Positions 6,388 through 14,404 of a stretch of 18,231 nt of DNA are shown here, piece after piece. The DNA comes from GCA-002701945 sp964442015 (GTDB lineage: Bacteria > Fidelibacterota > Marinisomatia > Marinisomatales > TCS55). How positions within the stretch are numbered: position 1 is the stretch's first letter; each line of letters starts with the position of its first letter. The notes under the pieces were generated by a model. The model was not told the DNA's origin. It saw nothing but the letters and a program-made list of their open reading frames with translations, and did not search any database. Made by a program: the position numbers and the translations under genes. Where the stretch lies: NCBI GenBank assembly GCA_964442015.1, contig CAYTYA010000031.1, positions 1 through 18,231 of the forward strand. Reading direction: 5' to 3'.

Positions 6388-7608
6388 CTATTTAATGCGT
6401 TCACCTTTTGGAACTTTTGGTTTAAAGGGCATGAATGGATAAGAGTTTGGAGATACTAAAGTACCTGTTGTAAATACAAAAGGTACTTTAGTACCAGATT
6501 CAATAGTGATTTCTAATAAACCAGCTTTGTAACCAGTTTTAGGTTTACTAACATGGAGGTAATATTTATCATTTGATGTAGTATTTATTTTATTTGACTT
6601 CCAAGATTTTCCAATAACTGCTACACGAAAGTCGCGAGTATTTTCATTGATAGCTTCCCAGCTTTTTACTGTATAATTAGCATCAGTATTTACATTCAAA
6701 TAAATGCTATCATTGCTTACATACCAATTGAATTTTGGGATATCACTATCTGTAATTATTGCATGATAAAAGGAAATGAGGCTTTCAGGATTATATGTNN
6801 NNNNNNNNNNNNNNNNNNNNNNNNNNNNNNNNNNNNNNNNNNNNNNNNNNNNNNNNNNNNNNNNNNNNNNNNNNNNNNNNNNNNNNNNNNNNNNNNNNTT
6901 TAATAAATCAATTACAATTGGAATAATAGCAATAACTCGATTATCTACGACTGCTGTTGTCCAGGTTGTCCATCCCCTTTTTGATGCTCCAGCAACAACA
7001 AATTTATCAATCGTTATCTTAAAATCACTTGTAACTTTCTGAATTACATCCATTCCTTTTACAACGGCGCGAGTCATAGGTAAACGAGCAAGCCATGAAA
7101 CATCTACATCTTTTGCACCTTGTTCTAAAAATTTCTTCCATCCATATGCAATAAGATCATCTTCATATCTATCATCTTTAGTATCATTAGCATAATTAAG
7201 TGGTTGAAAGGGGATGTTACTAATTTCTGCAATAATTGAGTTTGTTTCTAAAGCAGTATTTATGAGTATTTCAGATGCTTTTCTTGGTTCTTGATCTTTA
7301 CTTGAACCTCCACCAATCATTAAGAGAGCTTCAGTTTCTACAACATTATTTGGTACAACTATTGTTATCCAATGCCACCATTCAGTATGGTTCACTTCTT
7401 TTTCTGTTAACCAAGTACCTGAAACCATTTTTATATAGTACTCTTTCCATCCAACTCCAGAAAATGTCTCTACAATTTCGTATCTAAAGGCCGGATCATT
7501 TTTATAGACATATTCCTTTAGATGATAATTATCACTATTCTCGCAACTGGAAATAGTAATGAAAAGAAATAAAATATATGATATGTTAATAGTTAATTGT
7601 TTGATCAT
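6388..7608 (-). CDS. PhoPQ-activated pathogenicity-related (PqaA-family) lipoprotein, interrupted by assembly gap
   Basis: A predicted secreted alpha/beta-hydrolase-like protein. The N-terminus has a hydrophobic signal segment ending in a lipobox-like ISSC, so C22 is the likely lipidated residue and the protein should be anchored in the outer membrane or periplasm. Family landmarks follow in order: EWWHWITIVVP, MIGGGSSKDQ, DDLIAYGWKKFL, WLARLPMTRAVV, then GASKRGWTTW, whose serine is the expected nucleophile. Reading stops at a run of 100 Ns and resumes at PESLISFYHAI. In this family the stretch between these points is roughly 100 residues and holds the catalytic Asp and His, so 34 codons of Ns are too few. 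The open frame across the gap may be coincidence. A weak AGGGA precedes the ATG. The substrate is unknown. Confidence 0.8.
   Translation of the reverse strand: MIKQLTINISYILFLFITISSCENSDNYHLKEYVYKNDPAFRYEIVETFSGVGWKEYYIKMVSGTWLTEKEVNHTEWWHWITIVVPNNVVETEALLMIGGGSSKDQEPRKASEILINTALETNSIIAEISNIPFQPLNYANDTKDDRYEDDLIAYGWKKFLEQGAKDVDVSWLARLPMTRAVVKGMDVIQKVTSDFKITIDKFVVAGASKRGWTTWTTAVVDNRVIAIIPIVIDLLXXXXXXXXXXXXXXXXXXXXXXXXXXXXXXXXXXTYNPESLISFYHAIITDSDIPKFNWYVSNDSIYLNVNTDANYTVKSWEAINENTRDFRVAVIGKSWKSNKINTTSNDKYYLHVSKPKTGYKAGLLEITIESGTKVPFVFTTGTLVSPNSYPFMPFKPKVPKGERIK
6799..6898. other. Assembly gap of exactly 100 N
   Basis: One hundred undetermined bases inside the PqaA-family gene. The round number is typical of a scaffold gap of unknown length. 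The protein family alignment recalled for the flanks also suggests that more than 100 bases are missing. Sequence on either side is clean and stays in the same reading frame only if the missing length is 1 modulo 3. Confidence 0.95.
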
Positions 7609-7689
7609 AAATATTTTCCCTAACTAATATTTATATAATTTAAGTATAAATATTTTATGATTAAGATATGTTAGAAATTACATTCAACT
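7609..7689. promoter_or_regulatory. Divergent intergenic region between PqaA-family gene and VOC gene
   Basis: This 81-bp, very AT-rich gap separates two divergent genes, so both promoters should lie in or near it. An 11-base direct repeat, ATAAATATTTT, occurs at 7607-7617 and 7646-7656. A TATAAT lies at 7634-7639 on the plus strand but has no convincing -35 at the right distance. No promoter can be assigned with confidence. Confidence 0.35.
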
Positions 7690-8112
7690 ATGCCTAAACC
7701 CTTCCATTTAGCAATAGAAGTTCACAACTTGAAAGCAGCCAGAGAATTTTATGCAAATATACTGGGATGCAAAGAAGGAAGAAGTGATTCAACATGGATA
7801 GACTTTAACCTATTTGGACATCAATTAGTATGTCATCTCAATGATAAAATGAAAATTCCGAACACATTTAACGATGTTGATGGGAAGCAAGTCCCTATCC
7901 CACATTTTGGAGTTATACTAACAATGGAAGATTGGAATAATTTGGCTGATCGTTTAATTAGATATAATATCGTTTTTATTATTGAACCATATATACGTTT
8001 TAAAGGTTTAGCAGGAGAACAAGCGACTATGTTTTTTTCTGATTCAAGTGGTAATCCAATAGAGTTCAAAGCGTTTCGTGATATAGAGGGTGAATTATTT
8101 AAAAAAGAATAA
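7690..8112 (+). CDS. VOC-superfamily (glyoxalase/dioxygenase-like) protein
   Basis: A 140-residue protein with the paired beta-alpha-beta-beta-beta modules of the vicinal oxygen chelate fold. Metal-ligand candidates sit at the usual places: H6 at the end of the first strand (FHLAIEV), H72 opening the second module (IPHFGVIL) and E125 in the last strand (GNPIEFKAF). This matches a two-His-one-carboxylate divalent-metal site. H44 and H49 lie between them. DSSGNPIEF is typical of the superfamily's C-terminal module. It resembles proteins annotated as glyoxalase or dioxygenase in many marine bacteria, but the reaction cannot be read from sequence. No Shine-Dalgarno is seen. A 102-bp gap separates it from the following mutase gene. 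Confidence 0.8.
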   Translation: MPKPFHLAIEVHNLKAAREFYANILGCKEGRSDSTWIDFNLFGHQLVCHLNDKMKIPNTFNDVDGKQVPIPHFGVILTMEDWNNLADRLIRYNIVFIIEPYIRFKGLAGEQATMFFSDSSGNPIEFKAFRDIEGELFKKE

Positions 8113-8214
8113 TATCATCATATTTATTTTAGTGAAAAATTAAAATTTTTAAGGTTCTTACCTAAAATAAAAAGCATCATTATAGTTTAGAAAATATTAT
8201 ATGTAAACTTCCAT
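8113..8214 (+). promoter_or_regulatory. Intergenic region between VOC gene and mutase gene
   Basis: 102 bp, AT-rich. A perfect inverted repeat, AAAAATT-AA-AATTTTT (8135-8150), just after the VOC gene could form a weak AU-only hairpin. A TATAGT at 8181-8186 is a possible -10 for the mutase operon, with only a poor -35 upstream. Both calls are tentative. Confidence 0.25.
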
Positions 8215-9579
8215 ATGGTAAATAAATATATTTTCAGAGAGTATGATATAAGAGGAAAAGTAATAGATGATTTTCCTCCTGAAATTGTTGTTCAACTAGG
8301 TATGGGTTTTGGGACTTTTGTAAAAAGAAATGGTTTTTATGAAATAGCTTTGAGTGGTGATATTCGTTTAACAACACCCGAACTCATGGATCAATTTAAA
8401 AAAGGGGTGTTGTCAACTGGAGTTGATGTAATTAATTTGGGAATATTACCCACACCAGCAAATTATTATAGCATGTTTAAATTAGAGGTGGGAGGAGCTG
8501 TGCAGATTACTGGTAGTCATAACCCTCCAGAATTTAATGGATTTAAAATGTCTCTTGATCGTAAAGCTGTATATGGGGAAAATATACAAGTTTTAAGAAA
8601 ATATATTGATAATAGTGATTTTGATATTGGTGAAGGAAACGAAATCAAACATGATATAAAATCCGATTATAAATCTATGATAATAGAAAAAATCAATATT
8701 GAGAGGCCAATGAAAGTCGTAATGGATTGTGGTAATGCAGCAGGTGCAATCAATGCTCCTGATATTTTCAAAAATTTAAATGTAGAGCTCACAGAACTTT
8801 TTTGTGAACCAGATGGTACATTTCCAAATCATCATCCAGATCCAACAGTAAAAGAAAATTTAAAAGATTTGGTAAATATAATGAAATTAGGAAATCATGA
8901 TATTGGAATAGCGTTTGATGGTGATGCAGACCGAGTTGGCGTTGTTGATGAGACGGGAGATATTATATGGGCTGACCAATTAATGGCTCTATTTTTGCCA
9001 GAGGTTATACAAAATGGGGAGACGATCTTATTTGATGTCAAGTGCTCTCAAGCTTTAGAGGATATGATTATAAAGCTTGGGGGAAAACCGTTAATGTGGA
9101 AAACAGGTCACTCATTGATTAAACAGAAAATGAATGAATTGGGATGTAAATTAGGAGGAGAAATGAGTGGTCACATTTTTTTTGCTGATGATTACTATGG
9201 GTATGATGATGCAATATATGTTGCTGCGAGAATAGTTCAGACCCTATCGCGTACTGATAAAAAATTATCTGAATTAAAAGAAGATTTACCAAAATATTAT
9301 TCTACACCTGAGATGAGAATGACCTGTGAATCTGATGAAGAAAAATTTAGAATTGCTCATGAAGCTATTAATTATTTTAAAGATAACTATGATTGTATAA
9401 CAGTAGACGGAGTACGTATTAAATTTGGAGATGGTTGGGGGCTTGTTAGGTCATCTAATACACAACCCGTAATTGTATGTAGATTTGAAGCAAATTCCCT
9501 TGAAAGAATGGAGGAAATAAAAAATCTAGTTCTAAATAAATTACAAACAATTGGCAATATTAAATTAGATGACCATTGA
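8215..9579 (+). CDS. Phosphomannomutase/phosphoglucomutase (alpha-D-phosphohexomutase)
   Basis: Interconverts hexose 1- and 6-phosphates, supplying mannose-1-P and glucose-1-P for nucleotide sugars used in cell-surface glycans. The 454 residues and four-domain layout fit the AlgC/ManB type. TGSHNPP (99-105) holds the phosphoserine S101. DGDADR (235-240) is the magnesium loop. GEMSGH (315-320) is the sugar-specificity loop that accepts both glucose and mannose. RSSNTQP (412-418) is the phosphate-binding loop of domain 4. All key residues are present. It overlaps the next gene by 11 bases. The PGI/PMI enzyme encoded two genes downstream makes its substrates from fructose-6-P, so the cluster is metabolically coherent. 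Confidence 0.93.
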   Translation: MVNKYIFREYDIRGKVIDDFPPEIVVQLGMGFGTFVKRNGFYEIALSGDIRLTTPELMDQFKKGVLSTGVDVINLGILPTPANYYSMFKLEVGGAVQITGSHNPPEFNGFKMSLDRKAVYGENIQVLRKYIDNSDFDIGEGNEIKHDIKSDYKSMIIEKINIERPMKVVMDCGNAAGAINAPDIFKNLNVELTELFCEPDGTFPNHHPDPTVKENLKDLVNIMKLGNHDIGIAFDGDADRVGVVDETGDIIWADQLMALFLPEVIQNGETILFDVKCSQALEDMIIKLGGKPLMWKTGHSLIKQKMNELGCKLGGEMSGHIFFADDYYGYDDAIYVAARIVQTLSRTDKKLSELKEDLPKYYSTPEMRMTCESDEEKFRIAHEAINYFKDNYDCITVDGVRIKFGDGWGLVRSSNTQPVIVCRFEANSLERMEEIKNLVLNKLQTIGNIKLDDH

Positions 9580-10546
9580 CAAAAACTTCTTATCTATTAT
9601 AAAGAAGATACAAAAAGACATTGATGAAATATTAATCGCGTATCCCTTTCCAGATAAACCTAAATACTTATATGATCCATTAAAGTATGTGCTTAAGGGA
9701 AAAGGGAAACGACTTCGCCCAATACTATTAATACTTACAGGAAATGCGTTTGAATTAGAAGGTAGTGATATTAAAAACGCTGCTCTAGCAGTTGAACTAT
9801 TACACAATTTTACACTTGTTCATGATGATATAATGGATAATGATCAAGTGCGGCATGGACAACCAACTGTTCAAAATAAGTGGGACACATCTACATCCAT
9901 CTTAGCTGGAGATGCTATTTTTGTAGAAGCACAACGATTGATTGGTAATATAAATACCAATTCTCAAAATATTTATAACCGATTTAATGATGTTGCATTA
10001 GATGTTTGTGTTGGTCAGGCATATGATAAAGAATATGAAGGAAAAGAGGAAATTTCATTAGATGAATATTTACATATGATCGAAAACAAGACTGGTGCTT
10101 TAATTGGCCTTTGTGCTGAAATACCAGCTCTTTTATCTAATCAAGATAGTAAGGTTTGTGAACAGCTTAGAGATTTTGGTTATAATATTGGTAAATCTTT
10201 TCAGATACAAGATGATATTTTGGAGATATTCAGCGATGCTATATCTATGGGAAAAAGTCTTGGAAGCGATATTCTTTCAAAAAAGCAAACAGCATTAACA
10301 ATTACAGCTCGGAAAATGGTTCCAAAAGAGTGGTCTGATTTTTGTTATACAATTAAAGATTTTCCTATAGAAAAAACGATTGAATTATTACGATCTTTTT
10401 TTGATCAGAACGATATTTATACTGAGACTAAGTCTTTATCAGATAAGTATCTTCAAGATGGATTAGATAACTTACTCGTTATTCCTAAATCCAATAGAAA
10501 TGAATTAAAGCTATTTACTAATTATTTAAAAAATAGGGAATATTAA
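9569..10546 (+). CDS. Polyprenyl (trans-isoprenyl) diphosphate synthase
   Basis: Adds isopentenyl diphosphate units to an allylic diphosphate to make trans-polyprenyl diphosphates, used for quinone side chains or other isoprenoids. The protein has 325 residues. GKGKRLRP (44-51) binds substrate phosphate. The first Asp-rich motif is D86-D87-I-M-D90 without the two-residue insert of type II farnesyl synthases. The second motif reads D215-D216-I-L-E219, ending in Glu. GSDILSKKQT (232-241) follows as expected. Phe81, five residues before the first motif, could limit chain length and favour a C20-type product, but this is inference. The start overlaps the mutase by 11 bases, and only one base separates its stop from the isomerase start. 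Confidence 0.9.
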   Translation: MTIDKNFLSIIKKIQKDIDEILIAYPFPDKPKYLYDPLKYVLKGKGKRLRPILLILTGNAFELEGSDIKNAALAVELLHNFTLVHDDIMDNDQVRHGQPTVQNKWDTSTSILAGDAIFVEAQRLIGNINTNSQNIYNRFNDVALDVCVGQAYDKEYEGKEEISLDEYLHMIENKTGALIGLCAEIPALLSNQDSKVCEQLRDFGYNIGKSFQIQDDILEIFSDAISMGKSLGSDILSKKQTALTITARKMVPKEWSDFCYTIKDFPIEKTIELLRSFFDQNDIYTETKSLSDKYLQDGLDNLLVIPKSNRNELKLFTNYLKNREY

Positions 10547-10547
10547 A

Positions 10548-11585
10548 ATGACCAAATTTATAGATCCGCAAGGAATGAAAGATGCCGTATATAATTTTGC
10601 GGATGACATTAATCAAGCATCTAAAATTGGTAAAAAAATCAGATTAAATAAAAAATATAATAATATACATAATATCATTGTCGTAGGAATGGGTGGATCT
10701 GCAATAGGAGGAGATATAAATAAAATGCTCCTTAAAAATGATCTATCTATTCCATTGATTGTCTCTCGAAATTATTTTATTCCTAAATGGGCAAATAAAC
10801 ATTCGCTGGTGGTCGTTTCATCTTATTCGGGAGGGACTGAAGAAACTTTAAGTGCATTCAAAGATGCATTATCAAAAGAATGCCAAATTTATGGTATAAC
10901 TACAGGAGGAATTTTATCAAAAAAACTTAGTAGTAATGATCTTGATTTTATACTTATTCCCTCCGGTTTGCAACCCCGGGCTGCATTGGCATATTCATTT
11001 GTTCCAATGCTATACTTATTTTTACATCTTGGTTTAATTAAAATTGATCTTAATAATAACCTTATGAATTCAATCAAATTATTAAAATCTGTAAGGGATG
11101 ATTACAGCCTTAATGATCAAAAAAATCCAACCTGGGTATTATCAAATAAAATTTTTGATACCATTCCGATTATATATGGAGAAACAGATAATACATCGAT
11201 AGTTGCATTAAGGTGGTCTAACCAATTATCAGAAAATAGTAAAATGTTAGCTTTTTGTAATGAGATTCCTGAGTTTAATCATAATGAAATTGTTGGGTGG
11301 GAAAACAATCCCAAGCTCATAGAAAAACTCAGTATCATTTGGTTAACTGATGAAAGTGATCATGAAAGAATATCAATAAGACAGAAAATATCAAATAGGA
11401 TATTAGAAACAATAGTAAAAAATCAATTTGAGATTTCATTACACGGCGCTACAAGATTTGAGCGATTACTTCATCTAATTCATTTTGGAGATTGGGTTAG
11501 TTTGTGGTGTGCCTATTTACATGGTACGGATCCATCACCTGTGGAGAAAATATTAAGATTAAAAGAAGAGCTGATAGATCAATAA
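10548..11585 (+). CDS. Bifunctional phosphoglucose/phosphomannose isomerase
   Basis: Interconverts glucose-6-P, fructose-6-P and mannose-6-P. The 345-residue protein has two SIS sugar-phosphate domains, as in the archaeal-type PGI/PMI family. GMGGSAIGGD (47-56) starts the first domain. SSYSGGTEET (91-100) binds phosphate. R144 in QPRAA, E229 in QLSEN and H245 in PEFNHNE match the catalytic Arg, Glu and His known in the Pyrobaculum enzyme. It is unrelated to the classic E. coli Pgi fold family. The AGGGA-like site eight bases before its ATG lies within the end of the prenyl synthase gene. It probably feeds the mutase encoded two genes upstream. Confidence 0.9.
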   Translation: MTKFIDPQGMKDAVYNFADDINQASKIGKKIRLNKKYNNIHNIIVVGMGGSAIGGDINKMLLKNDLSIPLIVSRNYFIPKWANKHSLVVVSSYSGGTEETLSAFKDALSKECQIYGITTGGILSKKLSSNDLDFILIPSGLQPRAALAYSFVPMLYLFLHLGLIKIDLNNNLMNSIKLLKSVRDDYSLNDQKNPTWVLSNKIFDTIPIIYGETDNTSIVALRWSNQLSENSKMLAFCNEIPEFNHNEIVGWENNPKLIEKLSIIWLTDESDHERISIRQKISNRILETIVKNQFEISLHGATRFERLLHLIHFGDWVSLWCAYLHGTDPSPVEKILRLKEELIDQ

Positions 11586-11651
11586 TAATTAATTTGAATA
11601 AAAAAAAAGATTAGCTAACGCAGCTTTTGATATCCTAAATTATATTCATAT

Positions 11652-12188
11652 ATGGTACCAGTTAAAGTACAAAAAATCTCATTTCACCCACCTAGTCGAA
11701 GTTATGCTGTTATATTAACTGAAATTAATGGCGAAAGAAAATTACCTGTGATAGTAGGATCTTTTGAAGCACAATCTATTGCTCTAGCTTTGGAAGCAAT
11801 GGAGACACCTCGTCCTCTTACGCATGACCTAATTGGTCTTTTAATTGATGAAATTGATGCTAATCTAGTTGCAGTTAGAATTACAAATATTGAAGACGGT
11901 GTTTTTTATGCTTCATTAGATATCAATAGTGAAATTACAGGAAAACGTTCAATTGATTCTAGGCCAAGCGATGCTATTGCAGTAGGCTTAAGAATGAAAG
12001 CGCCTATTATGATTTCTGATGAATTATTTGAAGAAGCTGGCTTGTCAGAAAGTGAATATGTATCTAGCAAAAGTTCAGATAAAGTATTATCTGTTAAAGA
12101 ATTAGAAGATCGTTTACAAATTGCTGTTGATAATGAAAAATATGAAGTTGCTGCAAAAATAAGAGATCAAATTAACGATTTGAAATAA
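11652..12188 (+). CDS. Bifunctional nuclease (BFN, DUF151) domain protein with C-terminal UVR motif
   Basis: Residues 1-135 form a BFN/DUF151 domain, with LPVIVGSFEAQSIALALE (31-48), RPLTHDL (54-60) and DSRPSDAIAVGLR (102-114) as its hallmark segments. Plant and bacterial relatives have been described as nucleases or stress-response factors; the function here is unproven. Residues 147-178 form a UvrB/UvrC-type helical hairpin (KELEDRLQIAVDNEKYEVAA), a protein-interaction motif. This two-domain arrangement is common in Bacteroidetes, Chlorobi and related groups. It follows the isomerase after 66 bp and has no visible Shine-Dalgarno. Its stop lies three bases from that of the convergent rnc, and its likely terminator lies inside rnc. 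Confidence 0.88.
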   Translation: MVPVKVQKISFHPPSRSYAVILTEINGERKLPVIVGSFEAQSIALALEAMETPRPLTHDLIGLLIDEIDANLVAVRITNIEDGVFYASLDINSEITGKRSIDSRPSDAIAVGLRMKAPIMISDELFEEAGLSESEYVSSKSSDKVLSVKELEDRLQIAVDNEKYEVAAKIRDQINDLK

Positions 12189-12191
12189 TAA

Positions 12192-12917
12192 TTATCCTAT
12201 AAGACTTTCTAAAGCATTTTGAGCTGCTGATTGTTCAGCAGTCTTTTTATCTGTCCCAATTCCGGTAGGATATTCATTCCCATTAATTGACACATGTATT
12301 TCAAAAGTTTTTTGGTGATCAGGACCCGATACATTAACAAGGTGAAACTTTGGATTATTGATTCCATTTGCATGGCAATATTCAATTAATTGACCTTTGT
12401 AATTTATAGTTTTCCACGCTTCATTCCTATGCTTCCAAATTGTATTTATAATCATGATTTTTGCAGGTTTTATTCCACCATCAAGATATAATGCACCTAT
12501 GAGTGCTTCTACTAGGTTTGCTTGTTGTTTATTCACAACTTTTTCATTTTCTAAATCTACATTTGGTTCAACAATCAAATAATCCATAATATTTAGCATA
12601 TTTCCTATTCTAGATAAGAATGACTGTTGTACTAAAGCAGATCGTTTCTTTGTTAATAAGCCCTCATCTCCATCAGGATAATAGCGCATTAATTCTCTAC
12701 TAATTATGATATCTATAACTGCATCTCCTAAAAACTCAAGACGTTCATAATTTTCCCGAGGTTCAGATGAAACAGATCGATGAGTGAAAGCTTGTTCCAG
12801 ATATTCTGTTTTATTAAAACGATAGCCTATTATATTTGTTAATTTAGAAAAACGAGTTATGGAAGCTGGGAAAAGGAGGGATTTAAAAAAACTAATAATA
12901 CTTACTAACCGTGCCAT
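12192..12917 (-). CDS. rnc: Ribonuclease III
   Basis: Cleaves double-stranded RNA, including the rRNA precursor stems. The product has 241 residues. A basic, amphipathic N-terminal extension (1-25) precedes the catalytic domain, as in Bacteroidetes-type enzymes. ERLEFLGDA (58-66) is the RNase III signature with E58, E61 and D65. The second acidic cluster reads ANLVEALIG (133-141), with E137 present but N134 where E. coli has metal-ligand D114. The double-stranded RNA-binding domain occupies about 172-240. The start overlaps the end of fabF by 13 bases with no Shine-Dalgarno, so coupled translation is likely. It closes the fab operon, an arrangement common in many bacteria. Confidence 0.95.
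   Translation of the reverse strand: MARLVSIISFFKSLLFPASITRFSKLTNIIGYRFNKTEYLEQAFTHRSVSSEPRENYERLEFLGDAVIDIIISRELMRYYPDGDEGLLTKKRSALVQQSFLSRIGNMLNIMDYLIVEPNVDLENEKVVNKQQANLVEALIGALYLDGGIKPAKIMIINTIWKHRNEAWKTINYKGQLIEYCHANGINNPKFHLVNVSGPDHQKTFEIHVSINGNEYPTGIGTDKKTAEQSAAQNALESLIG
12224..12248 (+). terminator. Intrinsic terminator for the + strand cluster, inside rnc
   Basis: CTGCTGA (12224-12230) and TCAGCAG (12235-12241) form a perfect 7-bp stem with a four-base TTGT loop, followed at once by TCTTTTTAT. This is the clearest intrinsic terminator in the window. It acts on + strand transcripts, 36 bp after the BFN-UVR stop codon. It lies antisense within the rnc codons for residues 226-232. On the minus strand the stem is not followed by a U-run, so it should not stop the fab-rnc transcript. 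Confidence 0.7.
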
Positions 12918-14140
12918 TTGCGCAAAGCTATAACGGCATTATGGCCACCAAAGCCAAAAGTATTAGATAATAGGAAATCAACCTTTTGCTTTTGAGCTGT
13001 ATTAGGCACATAGTCCAAATCGCATTCTGGGTCAGGTGAATTATAATTAATTGTAGGAGGAATAATTTGCTCATCTAGTACTTTTAATCCAGCAATTGCT
13101 TCTATACCGCCACTTGCGCCTAATAAATGACCTGTCATTGATTTTGACGAGCTGATCTTCAATCTATGCGCATGTTCTCCAAAGACAGTTTTTATAGCAG
13201 CAGTTTCATTTTTATCATTAAATGGAGTAGAAGTTCCATGGGCGTTAATATAGTTAACATCTTTTGGCTTAGCCTTAGCATCTCTAATTGCTAATTGCAT
13301 TGCATTAACAGCTCCAGCGCCCCCTTCAGCAGGCTGCGTTACATGATAAGCATCATTCGTGACACCGTAGCCAGCAAGTTCACCTAGGATTGTTGCTCCA
13401 CGAGAAAGAGCGTGTTCTTCAGTTTCTAATACAAGCATACCTGCCCCTTCACCCATTACAAAGCCACTTCTATTTTTATCAAAAGGACAACTGGCACTTT
13501 GAGGTGGATCAGCGTCATTACATAAAGCACGTATCTTTGAAAATCCTGCTAGTGGCAAATCACAAACTGATGCTTCTGTACCGCCAGCTATCATTATATC
13601 TGCCATTCCGCTTTGAATAGCTCGCAATGCCATTCCAATGGCATCAGTTGCAGAAGCACATGCAGAAACAATAGTTTGATTTGGACCTTTCAAATTCCAT
13701 TTTATTGCAATTTGCCCTCCAGCAATATTTACAATCAATTTTGTCACAAAAAAGGGACTTATACGCCTAGCGCCACTATTATTAAGGACATCATGTTGAT
13801 CTAATAGTGTATTAATACCACCAATTCCACAACCTATCATAACACCTGCACGATTTTGATCGAAATTAAATGAATCTAACCCAGCCATTTTGACCGCTTC
13901 ATTACAAGCTACAAGAGCATAAATGCTAAATGGATCCAATTTTCGTACTTCTTTACGCTCAAAATGATCTTCTGGATTAAAGTTGCTTATTTCTCCAGCA
14001 ATTTTTACTGGAAAATCGCTGGTGTCAAAATAAGTAATACGATCAATGCCGCTTTTACCAGAAACTAAGGAGTTCCAGTATTCTGGAACAGTATTCCCAT
14101 TAGGTGCTAAAGCTCCCATTCCTGTAACGACAACGCGCAT
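12905..14140 (-). CDS. fabF: Beta-ketoacyl-ACP synthase II
   Basis: Condenses malonyl-ACP with acyl-ACP in the elongation cycle of type II fatty-acid synthesis. The 411 residues match the family. The catalytic triad is visible: C161 in SACAS, H301 in NAHGTST and H338 in MTGHLLG. K333 lies in the conserved SSKSMTGH, and the glycine-rich NTFGFGGHN near the C-terminus forms the active-site gate. All are intact. It follows acpP after ten bases, giving the standard acpP-fabF pair. No Shine-Dalgarno is seen before the ATG at 14140, but the N-terminus (RVVVTGMGALAP) is the usual one. Confidence 0.97.
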   Translation of the reverse strand: MRVVVTGMGALAPNGNTVPEYWNSLVSGKSGIDRITYFDTSDFPVKIAGEISNFNPEDHFERKEVRKLDPFSIYALVACNEAVKMAGLDSFNFDQNRAGVMIGCGIGGINTLLDQHDVLNNSGARRISPFFVTKLIVNIAGGQIAIKWNLKGPNQTIVSACASATDAIGMALRAIQSGMADIMIAGGTEASVCDLPLAGFSKIRALCNDADPPQSASCPFDKNRSGFVMGEGAGMLVLETEEHALSRGATILGELAGYGVTNDAYHVTQPAEGGAGAVNAMQLAIRDAKAKPKDVNYINAHGTSTPFNDKNETAAIKTVFGEHAHRLKISSSKSMTGHLLGASGGIEAIAGLKVLDEQIIPPTINYNSPDPECDLDYVPNTAQKQKVDFLLSNTFGFGGHNAVIALRKWHG

Positions 14141-14150
14141 AGATGAGTTA

Positions 14151-14381
14151 TTAACTATTTGAATCTATATATTTTACAGCATCAGCAACAGTAGCTAACT
14201 TTTCAGCTTCTTCATCTGGTATTTCAAGACCAAATTCTTCTTCTAATTCCATAATTAGCTCAACAGTATCAAGAGAGTCTGCACCAAGATCATCCATAAA
14301 TGATGCGCTTTCTGTGATTTTATCTTCCTCTGCTCCGAGTTTATCAATGATGATATCTTTTACTTTGTCATATGTAGACAT
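14151..14381 (-). CDS. acpP: Acyl carrier protein
   Basis: A small acidic carrier that holds growing acyl chains on a phosphopantetheine arm. At 76 residues it is normal in size and strongly acidic. The DLGADSLD motif (31-38) contains S36, the attachment site. The four-helix pattern, with the acidic recognition helix II after S36, is evident. AGGAG lies about eight bases before the ATG, the strongest Shine-Dalgarno of the fab operon. That fits the high expression this protein needs compared with its enzyme neighbours. It sits between fabG and fabF, as in most bacteria. Confidence 0.97.
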   Translation of the reverse strand: MSTYDKVKDIIIDKLGAEEDKITESASFMDDLGADSLDTVELIMELEEEFGLEIPDEEAEKLATVADAVKYIDSNS

Positions 14382-14404
14382 ATTATTATTCTCCTTTTAC
14401 TAAG

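Noticed and set aside
11613..11628. Terminator after the PGI/PMI gene (AGCT-aacgc-AGCT-TTT)
   Set aside because: The stem is only four self-complementary bases and the U-run is short, so it is weaker than expected for an intrinsic terminator.
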